Numbered from the stretch's first letter, positions 30,601-39,414 are shown. The stretch: 64,000 nt of DNA from Caldilineaceae bacterium (GCA_020634815.1 JACKBA010000022.1:53411-117410), one strand, 5' to 3'. The notes: a model not told the origin generated them from the sequence alone. Translations and numbers: made by a program.

Positions 30601-33335
30601 GTCAGATTCCCGCGCTCAACGCTTTGTAGCGGTAAGCCGACATAGGGGTCCCCGTCATAGTAGAGGCGAGCCAGGCTGACGATATTGCCTGCCGCGTCGG
30701 TTTGCGTGATCACCGCAGGCGTGTTGATAATCCAGCGCTCGGGGTTGATGGCGTAGTCTGTGTGCTGGAGTAACTCATCGTTACCACAGGATAGATCAAG
30801 CGCGCCATCGGATTTGGGGCAAACCTGACCGAAGTTGAAGTTTTGCGTTTGATTACCGTATTGATCGTAGCCAAAGGTTTGCAGTAGCTGAACCGGCTGG
30901 TTCGTGGCTTCATAGACCAGCGTTTGCGTCCCGGTTATGGTGGAAAATTGGCTCACGCCGCCGGCAATCTCGTAGGTCGTCAGCGTGTTTGTGACTTGCA
31001 GATAACAGCCTGTCTCAGGGACACTACAGTCGGCTTCTTCTGCCAGGACGGTTTGTGCTTTGAGCAGTCCTTTGCGGCTTTCATTTGTATCGCCAACATC
31101 ATAGAAATAATGGGTAACTGTGGTGGGGGCCGACTCGTCACCAACATGAGTCTCGATGACTTCGGCAAAACCCCGGAATTCTTTCTTCTCACCGTCGTAG
31201 TAGCCATCACGGTAATGGTATTCCGTCACATAGGCATCTTGGCTATTGGCATCACGCACTGTCACCCGACTCACGACCTGGATAGGAAACGGAACGGTGT
31301 GTGTCCAGGTGATATTCTGGCTACGGTCGAGGAGATAATCGTCAGTCGACGGTTTGTACTCGATCTCAAATGTGCGTCCCAAACCATTATCAATGTGACT
31401 GAGCAGATTTGGCTGTGTTCCCTGGGAAAAATCGACATAGGCGACGTTTTCGAGCCCCTGACTGAATAGCAGCTCATTTGCCCCATCACCATCGATATCA
31501 GCCAACCGAACGGACCAGCCAACCTGATGTGGCGGAGTGTTGTCTATTGTAATCATCGGCGTAAAGGTGTCATCGCCGCGGTTCAGCCAATAGAGGACAG
31601 ATCGGTTCCCAATGACCATGAGATCAGCCAGCCCATCTGCGTTGATGTCTCCAAGTCGAATCTGGCTGGCGGGAACAGCCCCGATATCGTGTACACCACC
31701 GCGCATGCGTACGACTTCGCCAAACTCGCCATTGCCGTTGTGCGGAGCATAGAAGAGCGTACCGTCCACGGGCCGGATATAGACCATGTCTTGCAGGCGA
31801 TCCCCCGTCATATCGGCCAGTTGAACGCGAGGATTCGAAAACCCGAGGCCCTGACCTATGGCCACGCCATGGTTGGTCTGTGCATAATGCCAGGTGTCGA
31901 ACGCACCATCTATGTCGTTTGCCTGGAGGATCCAAACCTGGTATCTCTGTGAAGTGGTCCTGAGAATATCGATACGCTTGTCGTTGTTAAGGTCGACCAA
32001 CCGCACATTGCTATCACTGAGTGATAGATTCGGGTTTGACTGAAAGGCAATTCGTTGCGACCACAACTGGCCTGGTTCGGCTCGATAGTAGAAGAACCTA
32101 CTTGATTTGACGAGCAGGTCAGATTGTCCGTTGCCATCCATGTCCGCCATGCGTACGCCAGAGCGCAACAATGGCACATCATCCAGCCGCGTTGTTGTCT
32201 GTTGCCAACCCATCTCACCGAAATTGAGGTAGTAGAGTTGGTCGTTATCTCGTGTCTGCAAAATGTCTGGCAAGCCATCGTAGTTGACATCGACCAAGTC
32301 GGCGTTGTAACCGTCGACGAGTCTCGGTGGCACATCCGAAATCGTGACGGTTTGTGCTAGATCGCTGCGGAACGATGTGTATGAGAATGTTGTAGGTGGG
32401 AGGACAGTGACTCCATCACTTGCCGTAGTTGTGATCGATTCGAGCAGGGAAAGCCTTTCCGTCGAGTTTTCGAGTTTGTAGCCAAACCGATAGATTCGCA
32501 CCAGGTCGCCCAATACCCGGATCTGCGCTTCTGCCAGACGCTGGGAAATCGAAATCGGTGCGCGGCTGGTTCGATCCGTGAAGACATCCGGCCGATCCGT
32601 GTAGTGGAACGAGATAGAATTGTATCTACCGTCGGCAGCGAAATTGAAGCGAATCTCAGATATGTAGGGATATCCATCGACAGATTTGTACAGGTACTGA
32701 ATCTCGTTGCCGTTCGTATCAATTTGCCGATCCAAGTTCCAGCGAAAGACACCGAGCTGGTGATGGTCAATCCGACTCGAATCATCGGTGCCGAAATACA
32801 TCTGAGTGCCATTCGGTAGGGTTGCCACCCAGTGGTCTTGATCTACCGTCATTCTCTGAAAGCGAATGAACAGGCTTTCATTTTTAAGACGGAAAGTGCC
32901 TTCAGCGACTGACACCAGCTCTTCGGCATTGCTGTAGATGAATTCGTCATTTGCGCCATAAGTAGGCAAACCTTTCTCCGTTTGGCGCTGGATATAGGGA
33001 ATATCGAGCTTCCATCCGATACCAATGGGGCCATTCGGGTTCCCGCCGTTGTATTGCATGCTCAACTGTGGTTGAAAGCCATTGACGCCAGGGGGAACAA
33101 CGAAATTGAAGGGGTAGGCAGCGGTGCCTGTACTCAGATTGGGCTGAAACGATTCTCCGAGCCCTTCAAGCGAACCGGGTCCGGTTGGGAGTGAGATTAC
33201 CTGTGGGGTTACCCCGGATTTTCCCTCCGGTTCGTCTGCCTTAGTTGGCTGGGGCCAGGCCAAGCCGAACAAGATGGTGAGCGCGGCGCAGGCGATCAAT
33301 GTAGTATGGAATTGCCTGTCGATCGCTCTTCTCAT
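27603..33335 (-). CDS. Tc/Rhs-type protein (SpvB, FG-GAP, TcdB middle, Rhs core) with C-terminal DUF922-like zinc protease domain
   Basis: The 1910-residue protein has a signal peptide (1-33). An SpvB-like region follows from about 45 (GTAAYPFNFVVPPGVNGFQPQ). At about 345-625 come six FG-GAP/VCBS repeats with calcium-binding motifs (VRMADMDGNGQSDLL, IRLGDINADGLADL). A TcdB middle-type region follows (EYHYRDGYYDGEKKEFRGF). YD/Rhs repeats extend to about 1650, then the Rhs core GLYYYGTRYYDAVVGQFISTDP and NLYAYALNNPVRFVDPNGT, with DPNG at 1743-1746. The remaining 164 residues resemble DUF922: HYEVTGKTLEEVG, KLVIEMPEW, and H1844-E-T-V-H1848 followed by GIF. This order is that of a fused TcB-TcC cocoon carrying an effector. 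Base composition is lower in GC than the flanks. Confidence 0.88.
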   Translation of the reverse strand: MRRAIDRQFHTTLIACAALTILFGLAWPQPTKADEPEGKSGVTPQVISLPTGPGSLEGLGESFQPNLSTGTAAYPFNFVVPPGVNGFQPQLSMQYNGGNPNGPIGIGWKLDIPYIQRQTEKGLPTYGANDEFIYSNAEELVSVAEGTFRLKNESLFIRFQRMTVDQDHWVATLPNGTQMYFGTDDSSRIDHHQLGVFRWNLDRQIDTNGNEIQYLYKSVDGYPYISEIRFNFAADGRYNSISFHYTDRPDVFTDRTSRAPISISQRLAEAQIRVLGDLVRIYRFGYKLENSTERLSLLESITTTASDGVTVLPPTTFSYTSFRSDLAQTVTISDVPPRLVDGYNADLVDVNYDGLPDILQTRDNDQLYYLNFGEMGWQQTTTRLDDVPLLRSGVRMADMDGNGQSDLLVKSSRFFYYRAEPGQLWSQRIAFQSNPNLSLSDSNVRLVDLNNDKRIDILRTTSQRYQVWILQANDIDGAFDTWHYAQTNHGVAIGQGLGFSNPRVQLADMTGDRLQDMVYIRPVDGTLFYAPHNGNGEFGEVVRMRGGVHDIGAVPASQIRLGDINADGLADLMVIGNRSVLYWLNRGDDTFTPMITIDNTPPHQVGWSVRLADIDGDGANELLFSQGLENVAYVDFSQGTQPNLLSHIDNGLGRTFEIEYKPSTDDYLLDRSQNITWTHTVPFPIQVVSRVTVRDANSQDAYVTEYHYRDGYYDGEKKEFRGFAEVIETHVGDESAPTTVTHYFYDVGDTNESRKGLLKAQTVLAEEADCSVPETGCYLQVTNTLTTYEIAGGVSQFSTITGTQTLVYEATNQPVQLLQTFGYDQYGNQTQNFNFGQVCPKSDGALDLSCGNDELLQHTDYAINPERWIINTPAVITQTDAAGNIVSLARLYYDGDPYVGLPLQSVERGNLTRQEEFLGPLGDNRFVPTKRQAFDTYGNVIGIMDANGHLTTIGYDDLTHAFPVTETIHLEAGRVLTYTAAYDIGFGKIISATEFNGNTTFFTYDAFGRIADIVLPGDTLELPTQQFHYDLGSPRSSITTHQREQSGTENVRTSMVYFDGLGRKLQTRSEAENGQVVVADAVTFNARQSERDQFLPYFDVDFAYHAPDPALPHSSKEYDSLARVVRTNNPDGSFASVEYHPLVQIQSDEEDNHLGSPYVGTPKTLRYDGLERLVEVVETNRVSDTVESYHTYYGYDPLGNLVQITDAQGNVKTMQYDALSRKVRMVDPDRGEMHYVYDDVGNLRQTKDAKGQVITYTYDAANRPLTEQWPTDNDGFETVFTYHYDDALSPLHLDARNTLGQVTYVEDPEGAVYFSYDERGNVAGRIRSFTQEGLSFVTRMRYDAMDRLSELIYPDGYTVTYHYNDQGLLETIPDYVTNVDYTPSGQRSAIAYANGVTTRYGYDVRLRLEHLQSAAGENVLQDLGYEFDRTSNIVLIEDNRPLGVRNDANDQTQNFGYDSLYRLAYATGTYGRIDYRYDAIGNLVRKTSTALDARLNLGDLQHGQAGSGPHAVTMADGKAYTYDTNGNLTRKGNTQYTWTARDWLASAEDGVTVSSYEYDANGQRIRQTVHSDELVTKTLYIGTHAVAQGDEFVRYVLLDDQRLAQVTMPFDPAQLIAGFGGRAKRQLAGQNNSSATLWYAADHLGGTSLLLEAGGNVNSEVVYYPYGLTRYERNGQEARYQFTGKERDTSGLYYYGTRYYDAVVGQFISTDPLYGEQPDQQADNPQSLNLYAYALNNPVRFVDPNGTQAETKIAGPTVKHYEVTGKTLEEVGSDLMRKRGEEWGRMEWSSMQYNFETSTPNNRITKVTIEAKLVIEMPEWKDLSKAGPKTSAEWNQMYMALLKHETVHVGIFNKYFKGLAEQMLGKTPQQAEKLWQSVTTQHEKAQKAFDWKETKGSTKRVVELNPNIKD

Positions 33336-33377
33336 ATTGATGATCTTGGACTCAAAATAGGCTAATGGCGCATGTGT

Positions 33378-36300
33378 TTATGGACGTGAAATGCGCGTCA
33401 CATCCATGTAAATGATGATGTCGTCGATCATTTCAAGCTTAAGATACTTATTTGATGGCGCATTATCAGATAAGTCGATGACCAAAAACCAACTTGATGC
33501 TGCAGGACTAAGGTTGAACAATTCTGATGTTGGTATCCCACACATTTGTGGTGAAGGTGGTGGTTCACAATCGAATCCTGCGGTCACTGTTCCACGCCGT
33601 GGCCTATCTGGAATCCTTCCCAATTGGTTTTCGATCATCGTACTGCTTCCGTAATCGACCAGTAAACCGCTGACAAAACTACTTGAGTTGCCTGGCGTGT
33701 ACTCGACCACGTTCCCTTCGCGGTCCATAAACGTCTCCGTGCCGCCATGCTCGATCCGAATCTGTGGCGTCCCAACAAAAACTCCCGGACGGTGTAAGAT
33801 ACTGACTGCCACACCGTTGCAACCAGGCGAACACCCGATGTTTGGATTGTTAGGATCGACAGGTGCAATGCGATAATTCCAAAGTAGACTTGTGTCAAAC
33901 TGTTCCAACGTCGTGACAAACGGAATTCTCAGAACGCGACTGTTGACATCGTAGTACCTTAGGAGCATTGAATTAAAGCTACCATTGTCCTCGACTCTTT
34001 CAGATAACCCGAACACTCTTTCTCTGACCGAAATCGAGTACGGTGTGTGGCTTCTGGAGATCACACCGAGCTCATCGGTCTTGGCCCGTCTGTAGTTATC
34101 CAAAGCCGTCAGGAAGTTGCCAATTTCCGCAGCGGTTCGTGCGCTAAAGATGTCGTCGATATTCGGTTTCCGAGCATCGGCTAAGGCATCATATCCGCCA
34201 TTAAGCGGCATCAAATATTCGTATTCCAGTGCCTTTGCGGCCAGGTATGCGTATTGAGCTGCAATTCGGAAGCTTCGAGATGATTGGATCGTGAGATTTT
34301 CGCGTAGGATACGATAGATAGGATTGTTCAAATAACTATCCAGTTCAATTCCGACTGCCATATCACGTAAGTTCTTCCAGTGGTGATACTGCTGACCAAG
34401 ATGATTATGGCGCATGACCAAGCGGTTAAACTCTGCCTCGGCAGCGTGTTTGTTAATCTCCAAGGTGGATTTCTCAAGCAGCCACGTCAGGATTTGTGCT
34501 TCGCTGTTTCTTTTTTCCATCTCGGCACGAATATCCGCGTCTTCTAGAATTGCATCCCGTGTCAACTTAGCGAGTGATACGGCATCTTCATCCGTGGTCG
34601 TTGTTGTTGAATCTATAGTTGCATCCGCCCAGTCGAAGTCTATATGTTGGGTGGTGGATCCTGTCGCAGAACAGCCGCTAAACAAGAACTTAAGGCCAAA
34701 CTCTGCCGTACAACTGGCAGTTTGCGAAAAACCGAATCCGAGACTAGACGTTTGTGTGCTAGAATCGATGTTGGCCACTGTTGTTCTAACTCGACTCTCA
34801 ATGCCCTTCGAAACCTCAAAGGCACCTTGTATCCCAGCATTCTGCAATAGCATTTCGACTCTGTCTTTCACAAGACTTTGTTCAATAACTATCTTCTCGT
34901 TAAGATTCTCGATTTGTTGTCTAATGGCACTAATGTTGTCTCCTGCGGCTGCAAGGGCACAATAATTCTGCTTAAGTTCGCCAGGGTTCTGGGCTAACGT
35001 AGCAGCGTCGCACGCAATATTGTTCATACAGGTTTCGAAGTTGTTGCTGGTGTCGTCGCTGCTTTTGCCACAAATCTGCAATAACTGAGTATCGTAGGTC
35101 AAAGGAATTTCCAGTAGGCGCTTATTGATTGCGTCCCTAGATTGATCGAAATCTCGCTGTGCATTGAAGGCAGCCTGCTCGTCTTCTTTAGCCATTGCGT
35201 AGAAGGCTTCCGCTTGGCCGCGAATGGAGCGGGAGTCGGCGTAATCACCGTAGAGCTGCAATGGGACATACTTGTCGGTGAATCCGAAGGGATTGACGCC
35301 ACTCCTGATCACTTGTGCACGATTGCGCAGCAATTCGAGGCTGCTCAACAGCAATGGCGCTCCCGTAGCCGTGAAGTCAGCAAAGCATCTGTCGATACTA
35401 TCTTTCCGGGCTGTGCCCGTCAGGTGATTCTCTTCCGCCTTTTCTTCGCAGCGGTCGGCTACATTTTGAGCCAATGCTGCGGATTGCAGGTAGCTTGTGG
35501 TGAAGGCATCCTGATAGGTGGTGAGCGCTATGGCGTCTTCGCGTTGCTGTCGATAGCGGATGGCCTCCTCATCAAGAGCCGTGACCATGCTTTCGGTTGC
35601 AACCGCAAAAAGCTCAAATTCGCGGGGAGTAAACATGTCCGCCACGAACACTTTGCTAGGCCAGCCGATATCAGTGTGAAAAGAGTCAAGCAAGACATTG
35701 GATGCCAGTTCGAATTGGTTTTTCGCCTTGTCTAGTAGGGCAAATTCCTCTTCGAGGATTTTTTCTGCGGTCCAGCCAGGACCGCCAAACCGATAATCGG
35801 TTGCATCGACCAAAAATTCATTGCCGAAAATAATATGCACGTACGCAATCTCGCGCGTCATCTCGAGGATACCTTCTCGCCCCACCTCGCGCGCACGTCG
35901 GGATGTCAAGGTCTTTGTTCCATTTTTGTCCTCCGCATAGGCCTGGATTTCAACATTGGGTGGTTCCGCAAGTAATAATGCGGTATAGAGTGAACGGGCA
36001 GCGAGCATCTGGTTGCGAATGTTGATTTTCGCTTCTGTCACCTCTGGTCCCAACGTACCACCCTCCGCCGATGTAGAGACCTTTCGTGCGAGCTCGTCCC
36101 GGTTGGCTTCAGGACAATATCCGCGACTGGTGATTCCAGAGTAGTCAAAGCAGAATCGGTAATAGAGGTCACCGCCGTTGAAATTCTGATAGTTATTCTT
36201 GATATCTTCGGTGCGCGTAATGCTATTTGAGGGTAAGAGCTGTAATTCGTTTTGTCGGAAATCGAGTCCATGTTGGCCAAGTTCGTACGCCTGGTTGTAG

Positions 36301-36521
36301 ACATTTTGGTAGTCCTGGCGCGACAAGTAGGAAGGGGGCTGGCTGGTCACAAGAAGTCCCAGGCCGCCTTCGTCATCAATGCTTCCGCCAGCCGACGAAA
36401 GAGTGGCTCCCATCCCATCTAATGTGGAGCCGTCACCTTCTTGACTCAAGACATGACTCTGACCATTTATCAGAAGGATCATAACGACCAATAGGGTGGC
36501 CAATGATCTAAGTATTTGCAT
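33378..36521 (-). CDS. Large secreted helical protein, possible TcA-like partner of the Rhs protein
   Basis: The 1047-residue product has a signal peptide (1-26) and ATG 36521 with GAGGTGA upstream. Residues 60-400 are helical (YLSRQDYQNVYNQAYELGQ). At about 530-760 a coiled-coil region is interrupted by a glycine- and cysteine-rich segment (SSLGFGFSQTASCTAEFGLKF). The last 250 residues are beta-rich and end IDDIIIYMDVTRISRP. A long helical shaft followed by a beta domain with that ending faintly recalls the TcB-binding end of TcA toxins. The gene lies 42 bases upstream of the SpvB/TcdB/Rhs gene. I could not identify a family with confidence, so the TcA reading is a hypothesis. GC is near 50% by eye. 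Confidence 0.7.
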   Translation of the reverse strand: MQILRSLATLLVVMILLINGQSHVLSQEGDGSTLDGMGATLSSAGGSIDDEGGLGLLVTSQPPSYLSRQDYQNVYNQAYELGQHGLDFRQNELQLLPSNSITRTEDIKNNYQNFNGGDLYYRFCFDYSGITSRGYCPEANRDELARKVSTSAEGGTLGPEVTEAKINIRNQMLAARSLYTALLLAEPPNVEIQAYAEDKNGTKTLTSRRAREVGREGILEMTREIAYVHIIFGNEFLVDATDYRFGGPGWTAEKILEEEFALLDKAKNQFELASNVLLDSFHTDIGWPSKVFVADMFTPREFELFAVATESMVTALDEEAIRYRQQREDAIALTTYQDAFTTSYLQSAALAQNVADRCEEKAEENHLTGTARKDSIDRCFADFTATGAPLLLSSLELLRNRAQVIRSGVNPFGFTDKYVPLQLYGDYADSRSIRGQAEAFYAMAKEDEQAAFNAQRDFDQSRDAINKRLLEIPLTYDTQLLQICGKSSDDTSNNFETCMNNIACDAATLAQNPGELKQNYCALAAAGDNISAIRQQIENLNEKIVIEQSLVKDRVEMLLQNAGIQGAFEVSKGIESRVRTTVANIDSSTQTSSLGFGFSQTASCTAEFGLKFLFSGCSATGSTTQHIDFDWADATIDSTTTTTDEDAVSLAKLTRDAILEDADIRAEMEKRNSEAQILTWLLEKSTLEINKHAAEAEFNRLVMRHNHLGQQYHHWKNLRDMAVGIELDSYLNNPIYRILRENLTIQSSRSFRIAAQYAYLAAKALEYEYLMPLNGGYDALADARKPNIDDIFSARTAAEIGNFLTALDNYRRAKTDELGVISRSHTPYSISVRERVFGLSERVEDNGSFNSMLLRYYDVNSRVLRIPFVTTLEQFDTSLLWNYRIAPVDPNNPNIGCSPGCNGVAVSILHRPGVFVGTPQIRIEHGGTETFMDREGNVVEYTPGNSSSFVSGLLVDYGSSTMIENQLGRIPDRPRRGTVTAGFDCEPPPSPQMCGIPTSELFNLSPAASSWFLVIDLSDNAPSNKYLKLEMIDDIIIYMDVTRISRP

Positions 36522-36602
36522 GTTGTCACCTCATGCTATCAAGTGCCGAGACAATCGCTATGGGCGAACCCAATAGACCTCTCAAACCTGACTTTTGGCT
36601 GA

Positions 36603-36630
36603 ACTGATCTAATGCGATCATTCGATCAGT
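36603..36630. repeat. Short inverted repeat upstream of the large secreted gene
   Basis: ACTGATC (36603-36609) and GATCAGT (36624-36630) are perfect inverted copies with a 14-nt spacer. It lies 82 bases upstream of the gene starting at 36521 and could be an operator. No other support. Confidence 0.3.
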
Positions 36631-36772
36631 GTCCTCGAATGAGTCCACTGCAAAAAGGTCGGAATTCGATCCAGAAGAGAAGCGTCGAAGGAAACCGTCC
36701 CGCTCGCGGCATGAAACTGACACAAATCAAGGGCGGCGAAGAGAAGCTTGACTTCCCACGTATTTGCCTGCG

Positions 36773-38110
36773 TTATCCGCTCACGCCTGCACACCGGGCA
36801 TTTGCCCATACGCCATTTGGACCTGCGTCCAGATACCAATAGCCATCATCCCCGATGAATACTCTTGCAGTCCTGGAATCCCATTCGAATTCACCTCGAA
36901 TGTAGGTCAAAAAGCAGAAACCATGAGAGCTATGAATCATTTGCACAGGATCTCCGGAATCTACCTCGTACTCGCCCGTGTATTGCATTTTCCCTCGAAT
37001 CTCTCCTACCACATCTACACTACCATTCACACCAAGATTGCCTCCAACACCGAGGTTACCCGTGTTGAGACTTCCCGGCATAGTGACGTTGCCGTTGGCT
37101 GTATTCATCAGCAATCCCCAACCGGCTCCAGAGCCATAGAAGCCCATCGTATCTGCGGTATTCAGACCCACAAACCCAATCTGCGATGGGATCGTATCGC
37201 TAAACCAGATGCCAGCGGAATTGTTCCCGCCTGCGCCCAGAATTCGAGCACGACCGCCGACATCCAGCTTGTATTCAGGTAGATCAACACCTACGCCAAC
37301 ATTGCCATTTGCCTCAATAACAAATCGTTGATATTCGTCGTCCCCCCCCCCGGCACTTGCCAAGAACAGAGGAACATCTGCGTGGCCTTGGTAGGCGGTC
37401 TTGATTTTCAAGCCATAGGCACTGCCTCCTCCCGTGGAAGTGACCAACATCCCCCAGCGATTGTTCGCTTGGTTTTCTATCGTGACCTGAGCATCGTCAC
37501 TTGGTGTGAACACTGGGTGAGTTGACTCCTGGTTACCAATCCGTACTTTTCCTTGATCCACCCAAACAGCCGTATAGGGAGCGTCACCCTGTCCGCCCAA
37601 CGCATATGCATGGCCAGATCGAAACGCGTATGGGACTGCAGCAAAGCGCTGGCGCGGCATTTCGTTGTGGCCAGCTATTGTGACACCAATAAATTGATCA
37701 GGACCGGTAAATCTGATTTTGGACAGAGAGGGCGTATCCGCAGGATTGTCGCCCAATAGGATACTAAAGTTTCCATTGCGGACGGTCACCGAGTTGTCTG
37801 GGCTGGTGAGTTTCGGTTGAGCGTCCAACCCGAGACTGTCGTAGATCCGTAACGTCATGGTGTAGACACCACTTAGTGGATTGCCATCCCTATCACGTAA
37901 AGTTCCCTGATAATTGATATATGGAGGAATCCCTGGTGATGCCTGATCGCCCGCCTGCAATAATACGGCTGCACCGCTGAAAGTCATGTCCGCAGCAATG
38001 GCAGAGTCCGCATTGTTGAATAGTGCAACAAGACCGTAGAGTGCCAGCAGTGCAATTGTAGCGAACCCAACCACCTCAGCGAGAGCTTTCACCTTGTTGA
38101 CGATAAGCAT
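36773..38110 (-). CDS. Tail-fibre-like secreted protein
   Basis: The 445-residue product starts at ATG 38110, with AGGAGG 5 nt upstream, and has an N-terminal membrane or signal segment (VVGFATIALLALYGLVALF). Residues about 65-180 form the module INYQGTLRDRDGNPLSG, VTVRNGNFSILLGDN and PRQRFAAVPYAF, which is common in bacterial proteins with phage-tail-fibre-like ends. Next come beta-helical repeats (NGNVGVGVDLPEYKLDVGG, TGNLGVGGNLGVNGSVDVVG). The end is a small globular domain with two Cys. It likely forms an extended surface or secreted fibre. It lies upstream of the helical and Rhs genes on the same strand and shares their low GC. Confidence 0.78.
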   Translation of the reverse strand: MLIVNKVKALAEVVGFATIALLALYGLVALFNNADSAIAADMTFSGAAVLLQAGDQASPGIPPYINYQGTLRDRDGNPLSGVYTMTLRIYDSLGLDAQPKLTSPDNSVTVRNGNFSILLGDNPADTPSLSKIRFTGPDQFIGVTIAGHNEMPRQRFAAVPYAFRSGHAYALGGQGDAPYTAVWVDQGKVRIGNQESTHPVFTPSDDAQVTIENQANNRWGMLVTSTGGGSAYGLKIKTAYQGHADVPLFLASAGGGDDEYQRFVIEANGNVGVGVDLPEYKLDVGGRARILGAGGNNSAGIWFSDTIPSQIGFVGLNTADTMGFYGSGAGWGLLMNTANGNVTMPGSLNTGNLGVGGNLGVNGSVDVVGEIRGKMQYTGEYEVDSGDPVQMIHSSHGFCFLTYIRGEFEWDSRTARVFIGDDGYWYLDAGPNGVWANARCAGVSG

Positions 38111-38295
38111 TTTGTCCTCCTGCCTCACCGGCCTATATGGCACTCCACCGAAATCGAGAATGAGTCCCATCGAAAATCTTCAACCGTTGACCCAGCCGTT
38201 ATGGAAACCGGTATTGGGCGCGTGCTCTATCCTACTGAACCAAAATCACCGGCGTGTCACGGTTGCATCACGGCGCCGTCACCGGAACCCCAAAA

Positions 38296-39207
38296 TCACA
38301 ACAGATTCGCCAACTGGCTGACGGCGGCTTGGATCTGCGCTAACATCCTGCTCGCCTTGTCAATGTTTTGCTGCACGCGCTGAAGTTCGTCAACCAGGAG
38401 CACCAGATTTGGGACTGCTGCAGACCCCACAGGCACACGCCCACCCGGCGGCAACGCGCCGACGATCTGTGCGTAGAGCGTCTGCGTCTCTTCTAGTGGA
38501 GGTACGCCCAGTTCTTGGTTCAGAAACTCCCGGCACTGGGCATACTGTCGCGTAGCCAACCCGCGCTGCCCGCTCTCCAGGTAGATACGCATCAGTTCGC
38601 AATGAACATCTTCACGCACAGGGTCGCGGCGCAGGATTTCATCCCCGCAGGTGATAGCACGTTCATATTCACGGACGGTCGCGTAGAACGTCATGAGCCG
38701 CGTCAGGCAATTGAGATGGATCGTGCGATAGCGCTCGCGCTCGCGTAGCGCCCAGTCGTCGTAGAGGCTTTCCAGCAGCTCGCCGCGATAGAGGGCCAGG
38801 CACTCCTCGATCTGCGCTGCGTCGGCGGGTCCAAACTCCTGGGCGGGCTTGCGCAGCAGACTGTGGGTCTGGCGTGCAAAGCATTCGACGTCGACCCAAT
38901 GCTGGCTCTCCCAGTTGAAGCCGACTTCGCCCGTCGAGTTCGAGAGCAGATAGGTCTGCGGCGCGATGCCGTCGGGCTCCAGTGCCTGGCGCAGCCGCCA
39001 GATAGCCGTGTTCAGGCTGTTGCGCGCACGTGCCGGCGGCCGCTCGCCCCAGAAGACCTCCAGCAGAACGTCGCGCGGGACAGGGCGCGATTGCAGGAGT
39101 AGATAGGCAAACAACGCCTGGATGCCGGGCGCCAGGTTGAGCCGCTCGCCTTGTGAGGGGTGGTCGACATGCACCGTTCCAAATAGCGTGACATGCAAAG
39201 TCTGCAT
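38296..39207 (-). CDS. SARP/BTAD family transcriptional regulator
   Basis: The 303-residue protein has an OmpR/PhoB-type winged-helix domain (about 1-95; LQSRPVPRDVLLEVFWGE, LNTAIWRLRQAL). A BTAD domain of TPR-like helices follows (about 100-250; ALYRGELLESLYDDWALRERERY, ATRQYAQCREFLNQELGV). A C-terminal coiled coil (LVDELQRVQQNIDKASRML) may mediate oligomerisation. ATG 39207 has AAGGAG 6 nt upstream. No ATPase domain is present, unlike the two larger BTAD proteins in this window. It lies directly upstream of the low-GC Rhs-containing genes and may control them; that is inferred from position. Confidence 0.88.
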   Translation of the reverse strand: MQTLHVTLFGTVHVDHPSQGERLNLAPGIQALFAYLLLQSRPVPRDVLLEVFWGERPPARARNSLNTAIWRLRQALEPDGIAPQTYLLSNSTGEVGFNWESQHWVDVECFARQTHSLLRKPAQEFGPADAAQIEECLALYRGELLESLYDDWALRERERYRTIHLNCLTRLMTFYATVREYERAITCGDEILRRDPVREDVHCELMRIYLESGQRGLATRQYAQCREFLNQELGVPPLEETQTLYAQIVGALPPGGRVPVGSAAVPNLVLLVDELQRVQQNIDKASRMLAQIQAAVSQLANLL

Positions 39208-39255
39208 AGGGGACTCCTTGATCATGCACGATTTCGTCGGTGGATAGGGTATCCG

Positions 39256-39414
39256 TCAATAACCGCGTTTGAACACCACATCCCAACTGAAGTGACCTAG
39301 ACAGGTGCGGGCGTCGCGAAAGAACTGGCAGCCGGCTTCGTCGCTGCAGTAGCCCGCTTCGATCAACTGCAGCGACTCGATGGCTTGTGGCAGCCTTTCG
39401 GGCATGAACTTCAT
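39256..39414 (-). CDS. Small hypothetical protein, 52 residues, three cysteines
   Basis: The product reads MKFMPERLPQAIESLQLIE and then AGYCSDEAGCQFFRDARTC, and ends DVVFKRGY. ATG 39414 has AAAGGA right upstream, and a second ATG three codons later is also possible. Codon use is normal for the region. I do not recognise the family. The Cys spacing (CX5C...C) might bind metal. It lies 48 bases upstream of the BTAD gene on the same strand and could be cotranscribed with it. Confidence 0.5.
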   Translation of the reverse strand: MKFMPERLPQAIESLQLIEAGYCSDEAGCQFFRDARTCLGHFSWDVVFKRGY

